A DNA stretch of 64,000 nt from positions 496,001 through 560,000 of the forward strand of contig NC_057374.1 of assembly GCF_016906535.1 (NCBI RefSeq), in the 5' to 3' direction. Positions 43,389 to 56,341 of this stretch are shown here, one piece after another. Below the pieces are notes generated by a model. It had not been told where the DNA came from and ran no database searches. It saw only the letters and a program-made list of their open reading frames with translations. The translations under genes were made by a program, and so were the position numbers. Origin of the DNA: Rhizoctonia solani (Eukaryota; Basidiomycota; Agaricomycetes; Cantharellales; Ceratobasidiaceae). The stretch's first letter is position 1, and each line of letters starts with the position of its first letter.

Positions 43389-44732
43389 TTAGTTAGTGGC
43401 AACGGGAAGAGGGCGAATGATATGTTCCGAGTCAATTTCAAGCCCTCCACCGATGTTGACGTCCTGGTTGTTGCCTAGCTCTAGGTCGCGAGCGTGAACC
43501 TCGTGCCAGTGGTCTTCCCACGAGAACAGCGGCGTATGCTGCTGCGGTACGGTGGGCCATTCAGGTGGTCCCAAGTCGACGACGGGATTTGGTTCTCCCG
43601 GCCATTCCCAAACAGAAGCAACAAAGTTGTTACCAAACCCGGGGGAGATCGAGTCAATGCTCTGTGCAACGGCAACCAGAGAGAGTTGCTGCGTGAGGGC
43701 GGCGATATCGAGCTTGTGGCTGTGGGCGTACTCTGGAGCGGGGAATTTGCCTGCTTTGTTGGCGGCGTGCAACAGGGCGTATTCCGGAGCTGTAAACAAG
43801 TCGCCGTTCTGGTAACCCAGGTAAGCTGTTTTGGGTTGTTTGGAAGGTTCTTGAGGGGGAAGTCCCCAGGCGGCATAGTCAAAGGGGACTTCTGCAAAGT
43901 CCACCAACTGGGGCTGCGGAATGTTTCCAGGCGGCGGAGTAATTGGTCCCAGTGCTTTGTTGTTGCCGTTGTATCCGTTGACAGGGAATCCTGCAATTGA
44001 TAACCTGGTGAGCTGAGTACAATTATGTTGCGTTATGCTACAAGTCTTACCTGCGTTGGACAGATTGTCTTTGGAGTGTTCAACCACCGGGTGACTGTGC
44101 AAATGGCACCAAAAACAATGCGCTGAGACGCAGGCAGGAGAGCCGCAAATGTAGCCAACATGGGCTATGTTGCTATACTCCATTTGTTTAGTAGCCATGA
44201 TGATAATTGACAAGGCATTGAGACAAATAGCATAGAAATTATTATGGTGGACTTGCTGTTGCAACTTGTGGAACAAATCAGCAGGGAAGTGGTACACGTC
44301 TTCCTTGAAGCAGATTGGATGCGGGATGTACGGAAAGCCAATCTTGATGAGCTCAGCCGCATAGTTGTAATTTGCCCAGGGCTTGCAACAATTCCATCCA
44401 GCAGGTTGGATGGCTTTGCCAAAGACACAAAGAGCATGGGTGTAAGCCCTGTGCAACGCGTGAGTGAGGTCAATACCTAGGAACCATTGAGGGGGATGGT
44501 CATCATCCATAAGAAAAACTTCAATGTCAGGCATGGCGTGAATACAACATTCTAGGGGATCAGGGTGGTTCTCAGAGTAGGGGGAGTAGTGATCATTGTG
44601 ACAGTTAGCATAGACATAGTACAAATTGCAGACATGGCTAGCTTCAATGATACCTAACTCAGGAGTGAGAGGCACATCATTCCTGTAGGAGGTGAAGATG
44701 GGATAGCAATAATAATCTTGGGAAAAAGACAT
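43389..44732 (-). CDS. B2 ORF3, unknown protein, intact two-exon frame
   Basis: Exon 1 is 44732-44051 (682 nt, the same length as in B1), the intron is 44050-43991 (60 nt, GTAAGA donor, TTGCAG acceptor), and exon 2 is 43990-43389; 427 aa, no stops. Key blocks match B1: ENHPDPLECCIHAMPD, HPPQWFLGIDLTHALH, HVGYICGSPACVSAH, FDYAAWG, WEWPGEPNPVVDLGPPEWP and FSWEDHWHEVHARD. The intron has no in-frame stop and keeps frame, so unspliced RNA would also be read through. This is the only main frame of B2 without a disabling mutation. Function is unknown. The protein is rich in His, Pro and aromatics, with a Cys/His cluster around SPACVSAHCFWCHLHSH, which might bind metal. Confidence 0.7.
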   Translation of the reverse strand: MSFSQDYYCYPIFTSYRNDVPLTPELGIIEASHVCNLYYVYANCHNDHYSPYSENHPDPLECCIHAMPDIEVFLMDDDHPPQWFLGIDLTHALHRAYTHALCVFGKAIQPAGWNCCKPWANYNYAAELIKIGFPYIPHPICFKEDVYHFPADLFHKLQQQVHHNNFYAICLNALSIIIMATKQMEYSNIAHVGYICGSPACVSAHCFWCHLHSHPVVEHSKDNLSNAGKTCSITQHNCTQLTRLSIAGFPVNGYNGNNKALGPITPPPGNIPQPQLVDFAEVPFDYAAWGLPPQEPSKQPKTAYLGYQNGDLFTAPEYALLHAANKAGKFPAPEYAHSHKLDIAALTQQLSLVAVAQSIDSISPGFGNNFVASVWEWPGEPNPVVDLGPPEWPTVPQQHTPLFSWEDHWHEVHARDLELGNNQDVNIGGGLEIDSEHIIRPLPVATN

Positions 44733-44932
44733 AGTAGATAGAGTGTGTGGACAATTGAGTATGATTGGGATGGCAATAGAGAGAGTTGAGTGAGGGCTTT
44801 GATACAAAATCCATCCTTCATAAGATAGGTTTGACTTAGAGGTTTGAACGTTGAGTAGGTTGTTATTTCCTATCTTGGAGGATATGACCAGTTTAGTTAC
44901 ACCTGTGGTACATGGAAGAAGCCATGTGGAGC

Positions 44933-47900
44933 TTAGAACTCCTTCTTCTTCTTGTGATTGAGATGGATAGTGGAGCCAGAGGTTTGCTTCCATTCCTTGA
45001 TTACTTCTGGAGCATTCCTTAGTTCTTTTTCTGTCCTCCATCTATCATGTTCTGAGCTGTACCCAAGCCAATGGATTTTGCACTGCCTGATCCTCTTGCT
45101 GCCTTTCTTTATTGTTCTTTCTTCTACTATCTTTTCCACCTCATATTCAGGCATCTGTTGGAAATCCTCTCTAGGTATATTCTGAGTGGGTTGGCTTCCA
45201 AACTCTGGGGGTGATGCCTTATAAGATTCCAAGTGTGCTATGTTAATGATTGGGTGTATGCAATAGCTAGCAGGTAATCTTATCCTATATGCTACTGGTG
45301 ATATGCTTTCCATGACTTCAAATGGTCCTTCACAACACATATTTAGCTTATTCCCTTTTCCTGACTGATGTTTGAGTAAGTTTAAGGAATGGGGATTGAT
45401 TAAGACTAAATCTCCTGGCTCAAAGGTAATGTGTGTCTTGTCAGAATTATAGTACTTTTGTTGGTAATTCTGAGCTACTTTGGGGGCGTCCTTAGCTAGT
45501 GATTGTGCTAATTCCATGGATTCCTTGAATTCCTCAGCTGTTTGACTTTCTTGGGCTGGTCTTGGAATGTTCTCAGAGGTGAGAGCCAGTAAGTTGGCTG
45601 ATGTTAGAGGCTGAAATCCGCAGAGTAGAAAGGCTGGTGTTTGTTGTGTGGATGTATGCACACCTGTGTTGTATGAATGCGCAAATCCTGGTAGAAGCTT
45701 ACTCCAATTGTCCTTAGCTGGGTTAGTGAATACCCTAATTGCTACTTCTGTGGTTTGATTAAGTATCTCTGTTTTTCCATCACTCTGAGGATGATGTGCT
45801 GTAGTGAGTGCTTGCCAAATTCCTAACATACTAACTAAGTGACTCCAAAAGGCTCCTGTCCATCTAGCATCTCTATCAGTGATTACTTGCCAAGGTAAAC
45901 CATAGTGACACCATATGTGATCATGGAACAGTTGCGCTGTTTGTAATTCATCTATCTGAGTAGTACATGGGATGAAATGTCCATACTTAGTTAGTTTGTC
46001 CACAATAACTAGGATAGTGTTGTAATTGTTACTAGGTGGAAGATCCATGATGAAGTCCATTGATACTACTTCAAAGGGTTGCTGTGGAATAGGTAAAGGC
46101 TGAAGGAATCCTCTGGGTCCATGCCGTCAATGTCCTGCTTTCTGACAGATATCACAAGTGTGTACATACTTCTGAATGCTTCTAGCCATCTTAGGCCAAT
46201 AGTAAACAGAAGCAATTCAATGATATGTCTTAGCATAACCAGCATGTGCTCCTTGATTGAGGTTATCATGATTTTCCTTCAAAATATCTACTTGTAGATC
46301 CTTAGGTACACATAGCCAATACTTTTCCTGGGAATCTATAAAGTAGATCAATCCATTATCTCCTATCTGGTATTGATGGAAGGGTGAATTGAGTGGATTG
46401 TGGTGCAATTGGAACTCTTCCATTACTTGCTTAAAATGGGAGTCCTTCTTGTATGCTTCTATGAACCTTGTGATTTCTTCTGAGTTTATTGATATTTCCA
46501 CAGAGTATGATGTAGTTGTTTGATAGGGGATAGCTTCTGCCAGTGTGGGTATCCACTTCTTGATGGGCTTCTGGCTATTTCTAATTTTGTAACTCTGGGT
46601 GAATGCGCTTGCAACTCTAAGGAGTTTCTCTTCAAAACATTCATTTATCTCCTTATAGAGGTTTCTTAATGAGTCTTCCTCCATATTGAGCTTGAGTGGA
46701 GTCAATTGATCTGCCAGAGGGCTGGTATGATATGGGGTTCTCCTCCTAAGTCTTGAGATAGGATCTGCATTGTCATGTACTCTTCCTGCGCGGTGCACAA
46801 TCTGCATTCCTGGGTAGGCTGAGAATACTAGGCCCCATGTCATGAGTCTTCTGTTGACATTATTGTAAGTCTTGCTCCAAGTGAGAGCGGCGTGATCTGT
46901 GATAGCAACAAATTCATCTCCTTCCAAGTATACCTGAAATTTCACAAGTGCTTCCTTGAGGGCTAAAGCTTTGCGCTCTGTTGGGGAGTAGTTTCTTTCT
47001 GCTTCTTTTAGAATCCTGGACCAATAAGCAATGACTTGCTCCACTTGTACAGTTGTTTCTTCAAAGTCTTGCTTATCCCATTTATCCCCCCAGCCACGTT
47101 GTCTCTCTGCTTGGAAGCAGGAATTGTCATTCTGGGAACTGGGTTTCCTTTGTCATATTCCCCCCTTAAGTACTTGTATGCCTTTGTCCCTTTTAAGTCC
47201 TTTATCTTGATGGATTGGACTTGCTGTAATATTCCTCCAAGGCCATAGTCACATGCATTTGTGTAAAATCTGTAGGGTTTTCCAATAATAGGATAAGCCA
47301 TTACTGGAGCAGATGCAAGGGCCTCTTTAGCAAGTTCAAATGCTTGTTGCTCCTTTTCCTCCCAAGACCAAGCTGTTCCTTTCTTGAGAAGCTTAAACAA
47401 AGGTGCTACAATCCATGAGTAGAAGGGAATATAACTAGAGAAATAAGTCATCATCCCTAAGAAAGTCTGTAAAGTAGGAACATTTTTAGGAGGTTCCAAC
47501 TCTAAGATAGCATCAACTTTTTCCTTATGGGTTGATAGACCTAATCTTGATACCTTCTGTCCTAGCAATAGTAGTGATTGGTATCCAATGTGGCATTTCT
47601 TTGGAGATAGGGTGATTTCAGCTTCTTCAATAGCTCCTAAGACTTGCTCTAAGTGATTGCAATGGTCTTCAAACTCAACACTATAGATCACTATGTCATC
47701 AATATATGCTAGGGCAAATTGCCATAGAAATCTTGAAAGTATCCTATTCATGACACGCTGGAACTCTGCTGGTCCATTCCTATATCCAAAGAGTAGTTTG
47801 GTAGGTTGCCAATGGCCGTTGTGACATCTGAAAGCAAGTTTCTCTCTGTCTTCTTCCTTAATGGTCAGCTGAGTGAATCCAGCTAGCACATCTAAGGTAG

Positions 47901-50900
47901 TAAGCCATTGAGATCCTTCTAAAGCATGCAAGATGTCAGTTTGTTTTGGTAAAGGATACTCATCTGGTACAGCTACTTCATTGAGGTGTCTGTAATCCAC
48001 ACATAGTCTGGGTTTACTGTTACAATAGACTACTATGACAGGAAATCCCCAAGCACTCTTGGATGGCTCAATGACTCCAAGTTTAAGCCATTCCTCAATC
48101 TGCTTGTCAATGACTTCTCTTTTAGCTGGAGAAGCATGGTAAGGGGTTAGAGATATTTCTTTAGTTCCTGGCCTTAGTCTAATTTCCAGTTGAGTGTTAT
48201 GAGTACCAAGTCTACCATCTAATCCAAAGGCTAACTCATGCTTGCGCAAGACTTTTTCTAGTTTAGCTCTTTGATTAGCAGTGAGATGTTCTGAGAAATT
48301 GACTTCTTGAAGGAATCTATCTGAAGGGACAGGTTCTGGGTCTGGTACTTCAGCAGTCTTTGTCATGACCCATGCCTTTGCTGGCATGTCTCCTGACCAA
48401 GCCACCTACTAATAGGATATTCCACAGTCTTTAGAAGGCCGCATATACTCACATATATGCAGTCAGAACTGTCATTACTCTAAGCGCTCATGACTTAGAG
48501 ACTGACAGTCCACCAGGGTCACATGACCTCCCCCCCTCCAGTCCTTTATCAAATACTATACTAAACTACTACGGATTTGAGGTGGGGGGGGATGACATAA
48601 TCTCTTCTATAATAATATAATATTCAGACCTTGCCCACAGACTCCCTTAACATTGGTCTGCAGCTAGGGGGGCAGGGGGAGTGCAACATCCCCCAGCAAT
48701 ATATATTATTCATATATCACTGTGCATCACATATACTATATATATCTTTGACAGTGGATATATATGGTAATAACCTTTCCAGATATGGGTTATGACAGTC
48801 TTGGGTTCTCCTTCAGGTGACTTCATTAATTCCTCTTCTTGTGCAGTAGGCTTTTCTTCAGCTTTCCTCTGCACCATGGCTTGTACTAAGGTAGCATACT
48901 TGATAATGCTGTCTTTTTCTTCCTTAGTAATGTCCTTTTCCTTTGCAAGGTATTTGTTGGGATCATGCATATATCCAAGAATTTCTCCTCCTTGCAATCT
49001 TAAAGGATGTTCTGACAGGTTAGAAACCTGAATCTTGGGATTGTTCCTATCTATCAGACAGTCTGTTATTGCAAACAGATGTTCTTCTTGTTGATGGGAG
49101 TTGAAAGATCTGTCCATAAAACCAGAGGCTTGACCTTCCTTCCATGTTGTCTTGACTTTGATGAGCTTGATGGTATGCGCTGGGATAGTAACTGTCTCAT
49201 AGACCTTTACTTTGACAGTATTGGGAGGTAATTTTCTATGTTGGAGTTGCTTCTTGTAGGCTTTCTCAGAGATCTTGATTTTCTCAGAATTCTTGATGAA
49301 TCCTTGCGCAACCTCAACCATAAAGGTATTACCTTGCTGGTCAATTCTTGGGCTGGAATCTGATTCTTCCACAGGAATAGAACGTCCTGTATTCCCAAAA
49401 CCTATCCTTGTTCCATCTCTATTCCTAACTAATGACAGTTAATACTGAGATGCAAAGTCTGTTCCTAAGATAAAGGGTGTATTCATGTCAGGAACTATAT
49501 AGGCTTCTACAATCATTTTAACTAATCCTTGTTCAGTATCAAAGATGATAGGAAGGGAAATATACTGTGATAAGCTACTATTCCCAGTAACTTGAATTAA
49601 CTTGAGTTTTTGTCCAATGCGCACTCTAGGTGATGGGTCTAGAGTTTTAAGTATTGACTCATCAATGAGAGTGATCTCTGATCCTGAGTCAAAGGTGATG
49701 CGCTTCTTAGGTCCATTACTTGTCTGAAGCCATCCTTTGATGATAGTGGCTTTGGATCCAAAGAAAGCAGTTCCTGGTGGTCTTGACATTAATTGCTTGA
49801 GAGTGATTTCTTCTCCATTCTTGGCAATAGCTGTATGACTACTAGCCATTTTCAGTTTCTTATTAAGGCTCTTCCTAGTGGGGAGCTTGGGTTGTACATA
49901 TCCAGAAAATACAGATGAATCAGACTCCTTACTGCCCTGGTCAGCAGAGTTAGTACCCTGGCTGACAGTGGTCCCCTCCAGACCATGCTGTTCCTCCTGG
50001 GATCCAGAGCTGGGCTTAGCGCTGGAGGTAGAGACAGCTAATGACTGAAGGGGCTTATGAAAATCCTGCTCTTCCTCAGAAACAGACTCTTCTCCTTCAG
50101 TGTCATATTCTGTCTCATCAAGGTAGGCTTCATCACAGAGATCTTCATAAGCTTCCTGAGCTTCCCATTCATCATCATCTGCTTGTGCCATATGTGATTG
50201 CACAAATCTGGAATTTTTCTTAGCATGCTTACAGTCTCTATCCCAGTGAATCATACTTCCACAGTGTCTACAAGGTCTAGCTTTCTTGTCTTTAGGAGTT
50301 TTACCTTTAGGTACTGTGGAGTCATCCTTAGGGTATTTTGGTGGAGGATTATTTTGATGCCATCCTACTGGTTTAGATCCTGCTAAGTGTGAGCGTGCAC
50401 TTGGCCTAGAGTGCCTGTTTCCTTCTAGTCTCTTGAGAGTAGATTGCATCTGATGTAGCTGACGCTGTATGTCAGAGTTATGAGAAGAATCTTTTCCCAA
50501 AAGGTCCTCCTCATGCCATGCAATCTTGTCAAGGAAGTCTTCCCAAGTGACTATTCTTGAGGTGTCTATATGCGTGGTCCAGGACTTAGGAGCACCATTC
50601 ATGATTTCAAAGATTAATTCAGAGTCAGTCCAGTCACTGACAATAGTAAGAGCCTCCATCTTCCTGATGACATAGTCTTCTGGAGTTTCTTCTGAGTGAT
50701 CTTTATCCCTGAACCTGATTTGCATGGCTTCATTCTTGCTTCTGTTCAGGAAGGTTCTATTCATGAAGTGGATAGTGATAGCTTGCCTAAGTGCTGGCCA
50801 GTCTTCAGTTATAATTTGCCTATAGTCCTTATCCAATGCATTGAACCATCTAAGAGCTCTTCCTGTGAACCTGAGAGGAATCTGCTGTCCAAGCTGAATT

Positions 50901-53848
50901 CTAGTGTAGCTACTATACTCAGCTATGTTATTGATGGATGTCATCCAGCGCAACAGCTTCTTAGTATCTCCATCCCATTCTGGGATTATGTCAGGTTTCA
51001 GCTTAGTATCAAAATGTACAGGAGCTGGGTTGAAAGGTCTAGCTCTAGCTGCATTTGCTTGAGCATATGGTTCATTTCCTGGGTCTTCTGGGTTGTTAGG
51101 AGGTCCTCCTCTATTCCTTCTAGGTAGGTTGTCCCTTCTTCTACCAGAGTTATCAAAATCTCCATCATCACTATCATATGGTGGGTCATTTCCTCCTCCT
51201 CCTTCAGCTAAGGGAACTAGTCTATCTCTAAGTTGATCCCTAGGAGGTGGATCATTAAACAGCTCACTAAACCTTCAAGAGGAGACCATATGTCCTACAA
51301 TATGAGGAGGTAACCTAGTCCTGTCAATGGGTGGTGCTGGAGGTACTTGAAGTTGTGGGACAGGTGCTAGTAGAGGGGCTAAGAAGTTTCCTCTCCTACT
51401 CATATTGGCTTCTTCTCTAGTAGCTGGTGCTGGCTGCTCCTGTAAGTAAGGTAAATTGGTATGGATACTTAGAGGAGTTCTTCTTGATTCAGGAGAGAAG
51501 GTAGGTTTCCTGTGTGCACTTTCAGCTAGTCTAGAGGAGCGCTCTTCTGGGATTGTAGATACTCTGGTAAAGGACTCAGCTGGTATAGCTGGTCTTCCTG
51601 AGGATTGTTGATTTGCTCCCAAGGAAGATCTGCAATTGATAAAGTCAGCATGTGGAGGTGGATCTCTAAGAGGAATACTTGGGCCTGCAAGGCTAACTCT
51701 TCTAGTAGCATTGCTTAAAGGTGGATTATAAGGTATATTCCTAACATTATCCTCTTCTACTTGGCTCCTAATCCTGGGAGTAGATTGTGCCACTGGAATT
51801 TGTATGGTGTGTGTAGCAGCACTTGAGACAGAAGTAATAGAATCAGCAGGTGTAGATGGGGCTATTAGTTCTGGGGCTACTTGGTCTCTTCCAGTTGATG
51901 ATTCAGGAGAACTCAAGCCATCTATACTTCCATCTGAAAGATTGTTGATGTAGTCTTCAAGGGCTTGTATATTGAAAGGAGGTATAGCTGAAGGTTGTGC
52001 AATAGGAACACTAGCATTACCTCTAGGTGATGATGGTAAGGTTTCTTCTGAACTAGTGGAAGGGACTACAGTGGGTCTAGGAGTAGGTGGTCTAGGTCCT
52101 AGAGATCTAATAGCTTCTCTCCTAAGTCTCTCAGTCCTTTCTAAGGTAGGTGGAACTTGTAATGTTACATGGGGTGACTCCTCTGGTATTATTCCTAAGG
52201 GTATAGATCTAGAGGAGGAAGTAGCAATAGCACTAGGAGGTGGTGGTAAAGGTTCTGAGGGAATGAGTAAAGTTCCATTATCAGGTCCTAAGTACCTAGG
52301 TTGCATAGTAACAGTGAGAGAGGCTTTGGATGAATGAAGACTACTAGGAGGTTGTCCTGGAGGAGTACTGCTGGAGGTGTCTAAGGTTACAGCTGGAGGA
52401 GAGACCTGAGGTTCTGGAAGTAAAGGACTAGCAATAGTAACTTGGCTTGTGGGTTTGATAAGACTCCTTAGTAAGTTTTCTTGAGCCGCCTCCTGTGGAG
52501 TGACAGAAGAGGCTCTAGAACTTTTGGGCACCAACAGAGTCATATCTTGCTTAAGTTGTAGAGTCCTATCTCTAAGGTGTTCTTGTCCAGGTTCTACCTC
52601 ACTGAGATGTCCTGCAGAGATGACTGGGGAAGGTGGTCCAGTCTGAAGTTGTCTACCAAGAATCTCATACAGCTTCTGAATGAAACGCTCCATCTGATCC
52701 CTATAAGTGACTGCAGCTACCTCAAAGGAATGAGAGGTGAACAGACAGTCATGTTCTGGCCATTCTGGAATAGGCAATAGCTCTTCCATGTCATAGATGT
52801 TCTGAACAGTTCTCTTGATTAGTTTATTCAGGTCTATGTGTAACTTACCATATTCAGGCCAATGGTTGATTTCTTGAGCAGGAACTAACTTGGTAGTGAT
52901 GCAACATGTAGGTCTAAAGGTTACTACAGTATCTAGTAGTTTGAAGTAGTGAGAAGCCCATTGCTCACAAGAAGGTGAGGGGTAGCAATTCTCATGTGCT
53001 GGAGGTATCTCCACATGATAGAATACTCTTCCTAGCTGCCTATAAACTTTCCTGAAACTATTAGCTTGAGGGTTCTTCCTGCACCAAGAGGTCATTTGGG
53101 TACAGTCAGGCTGATAGTTGAATTCTCCCAGAAATTCTTCATTTAAAGGGTATAAACTAGTGGAAGGAGAATAGGGTAGGTACTTCTGGATAGCTGGGTC
53201 ATTAGTAAAAGACCTATCATTAGGGTCCAGTAAGGCAGCTTGAGTTTCCCTATGCTTGGATATGTGGGCCTCAGAGGTTTTTCCTTTAGATCTCTTAAGC
53301 TCATGAGAGTTAATAGGCTCAGAGGGCTAAGGTCTACTAGAGGAAGGTTCCAGCATCTCTATATCTGGAAGTCCAAATACAGGGATCATTCTCTGGAAGG
53401 TAGCTGGGCTAGTCTTATGACCAAAAGGTGAAGGCTTCCTTAAAGAAGAACTTGGCTTAGCTAGCTTGCTTGCTTCCTGAAGAGCTTCATATTCCAAAGG
53501 AGACAATCTTGGAGAATGTCTGGATGATGACTTATGAGAGTGAGGTGATATCCTTCTTGAGCTACTAGGTCCTGCTTGAGGGTCTTCCAAGGCTGGCATA
53601 GAAGCAGGTGGCTTGATGGGTGATTCATAGGGTAGGATGGGTTGGGGGATCACTAGCTCCTCAGGAGAAGATTGTTCAAGAGAGTACCTAGTAGGTCCAA
53701 AAGGGTTGCTGGGACTATCTGTAGGTATGCTGTCTCTAGGAAGCACAGAGCTTCTAGGGGTACTATGTCTAGGCATACCTTCTCTTGAAAGTCTTGTGTC
53801 CCAAGGGGTCCTATTAGAGGATGCAGGTCTACTTGATCTTCTAGACAT
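44933..53848 (-). pseudogene. B2 gag-pol-integrase, multiply broken
   Basis: Same domain order as B1. Breaks relative to B1: a TAG at about 53327 in the ORF1 part, a TGA at 51275 (AGA in B1), a TAA at 49439 (CAA in B1), the solo LTR 48361-48797 between protease and RT, a frame break near 47090, a TGA at about 46217 (CGA in B1), and the shared TGA at 46127-46129. At the ORF1/ORF2 junction (near 53095) the frames are continuous, unlike B1. Integrase carries many Arg replacements (GLPWQVITD, GIWQALTT, MCCEGP). The copy cannot encode a working polyprotein. Confidence 0.9.
48361..48797 (+). mobile_element. Solo LTR, family D, TSD GTCTT, inside B2 pol
   Basis: 437 bp, TGTCATGACCC to GGGTTATGACA, flanked by GTCTT (48356-48360 and 48798-48802). 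Excising it with one GTCTT joins EGEPKT to AEVPDPEPVPS as in B1. Its 3' half matches the solo LTR 17468-17933. Confidence 0.92.
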
Positions 53849-53967
53849 AAGAGAATGTTAGTAGAGTACCACAGTTAGAATGTATATACAAAGTATGAAA
53901 AGCTTGTACAAAAGATTACAGGTAAGAATTAAAGATAACCAACACTATGCCCTGCAGTGGTCACCAA

Positions 53968-56045
53968 TGTTAAGAGTTGTGTAAATACAGGAGTAAGAAA
54001 GAATTACTATATACAAAATGTATATGGGAATAGCCAGTAACTAGTATTAAGTATCAGAATATATGCACAGAATATATGCACAATATATGCTAGGTTTATC
54101 AGGAATAAACAACTCCTAACAAATAGTCTAGCAACTATCAAGTGCAGGTGGTTGGTTATGTATAGTACCTTAGACTAATGTTACTTAAGCCTAAGTGACT
54201 AAGGGTATGTATACTTAAGGTCTCTGGGATAGTACCTTAAATAAGAAGGTTACCTGACCAATGTACAGGACTTATAGGATTTGCCTAATAAGTATAGGAC
54301 TTATATATGCTTAAGTAAGACTTAAGACTTATGGGGTTTACCTAAAATATATCTAGGATTTATGAGATATTGTAGATAAAGCTATCTACAATATAGGGGG
54401 TATGGTGGATTGAAACACTATCACTCAATCACAACAATCCTTACAGTATTGTTGCACTATACTCAATGTTGAGCTCAACAACTGTGACAGTCAAGGGGCA
54501 CAGGGTTGCAGTAAGTACACTAATTGGCTACCCTGTGTCTGTTGGGGCTGGCCTATGGTCTTAGTGCACCAAATAACCTCCTATGCTATTTACAGTGAGT
54601 CAATCACTAAAGTAAATGCACAGATAAGCTGTTAAAGGCTTGTGTGTATATGTCAATATATAAGAGTGGATAAATGGATGCATTAGAAGTGTCTCCACAG
54701 GGTCCTTTTATACCCTGAGAAGGTGCACAAACAAGTATATACACAATTGATATCAAGAGGGGGTACAGGAGGTACATGTGGCAACTGAAACACTTGAGGG
54801 AGCCAATACTTTGGTACATAGTAAACAAATAACATATCCTAATATTTGCCCAAAGGCAATGCTTGCCCCAAGCCAGTTTTTACCTGTGTGGGTGCTTGGA
54901 TGTCCCAAAGCTAAGTGTTTCATCCTTGGAGTAAACAGTCTCAAAGTTAGGATACTACTGTACTGGGTACTTACAGTAAATAAGGCATAACTCTACCAAA
55001 TGTTATCTGTTTTGAGTGTTTGAGCTGGAATTCTGGAGCGCACAAACAGGTGCACCTAAGCGCAAGCAGTTCAGCAGTGTGGAATGCCTGGGTGATAGAG
55101 AAAACGTGCATTTAGTGCATTGGCACTTAAGTACTGATTAAGCACCAGAGCACTTGCCTATGCAACAGGGGGGACCCTGAATATTTCTGTGTGTAGCCAC
55201 AAGATAGAATCTTGTATGGTAGAAGCTACAAACAAGGAGAATATTGGTGGTTACTGTTTATCTTCTTAGCTAAATCTATACATATTCAAATGAGTGAGTG
55301 TTACACTCCCTTAACATATACCATTGGAATTGCCTTATTTTTCTGATATTTTTACCATTTTTTCCGAACTCAATATCTTATATTTTTTGATCACATGATC
55401 CTGGCGCTTATTATGCCAAGATACTGCGCCAAGATGCCATGCCAAGGGCACTTAGGAGAAATCCACGCTTCTCATTTCACATGGACACTTCTTTCTTCCA
55501 TGCACAGACCATGTATATACCCTTGTCCTTGTCTATATAAACAGCAGGAAAATTGCTTGGAGACCCCAAGTTGATTTTACCTTGTCTCATATTCATTGAG
55601 GAGGAAACCCCCAGCCAGCTGAGTAGCCGGCCCCTTAGTAGTCCAGACACTTACTCCCTACTTAACCTACCACACCTTCCAGGCCTAAGGCCCCCTCATT
55701 GATGTAGTTAGATCAGTAGTTGCCACCTTAAGTGGTCATTCCAGTAGTTTAGCCTAGTTAGATAGCTTAGTCAGGCTTACCTTGTACTAGATACAGCCTT
55801 AAGTGCCTGCCCTACTAGTGTGTACCCACCTTACAGTGGTGTATGACAGTGAGAAAACAGTGTATATGCAGAAGATATTGCACATTGAGGGTATTCCTGA
55901 GGCTTATGCATTCTGCAAAGGTTGCAACTGGAAAGAGGGACCTCAAAAACCTTAGTTTGCATCTTTGTCTCATTTTATTTACTGTATTATTACTTGTGTA
56001 ATAATAAAAATAAGTACAGATTAGTGGAGAAATGTCATATCCATA
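53968..56045 (-). repeat. 5' LTR of B2, interrupted by a family G LTR
   Basis: Plus-strand start TGTTAAGAGTTGTG; B LTR sequence continues to 55298 and resumes at 55849-56045. The segment beyond the insertion is closer to the LTR fragment at 17934-18177 than to B1. The terminal ACA is missing at 56045. Confidence 0.75.
55299..55848 (-). mobile_element. Solo LTR, family G, TSD GTGAG
   Basis: 550 bp, TGTTACACTCCC to GTGTATGACA, flanked by GTGAG (55294-55298 and 55849-55853). It lies in the B2 5' LTR and is in reverse orientation to the 40653-41215 copy. Confidence 0.9.
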
Positions 56046-56341
56046 CCAGCTTATTAGTCACAGCATGGTATCTCTTACCAGATATAGGCCACAACACAGC
56101 AACAATACAAGATTGTGACAGTCAATCAACTATCAGCTGACACTTACCTGCTGCTGGTAAGTATTGGAAAAAGCTCATAAATTGGAAAATTTGAGGGAGG
56201 GGGGTAGGTGGGTCTCACATGAGGAAAAAAATGAGCCCCAACAACTGGTGCTTAGTTTCTGGGGGCCCCATGCATGTGGCTACACACAGAGATATTCAGG
56301 GTCCCCTGTTATGTATTTCATAATATTTTATTCACAGCTCA
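56046..56341. other. Unassigned repeat-like sequence
   Basis: No coding motif. The part from about 56240 contains CTTAGTTTCTGGGG and GATATTCAGGGTCCCC, echoing 18178-18200 (inverted) and internal B LTR sequence. It looks like a rearranged junction between B-family material and the LTR nest that follows. Confidence 0.3.

Larger units (their letters stand above)
41426..56045 (-). mobile_element. Decayed Ty3/gypsy chromovirus B2, opposite to B1
   Basis: In element orientation: 5' LTR 56045-53968 (with a solo LTR inside), primer site 53967-53959, gag-pol 53848-46127, integrase to 44933, ORF3 44732-43389, 3' LTR 42933-41426. Nearly the same as B1 in gag-pol but with several stops, frame breaks and two LTR insertions. 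The 3' LTR begins right after ATGGG (41421-41425) in the A gag. The outer end of the 5' LTR stops at CCATA without the final ACA, and no ATGGG follows, so the far junction has been lost or rearranged. Confidence 0.9.

Noticed and set aside
43494..44000. 168-codon plus-strand frame opposite B2 ORF3
   Set aside because: Antisense shadow of the GC-rich ORF3 exon 2, with no counterpart in B1.
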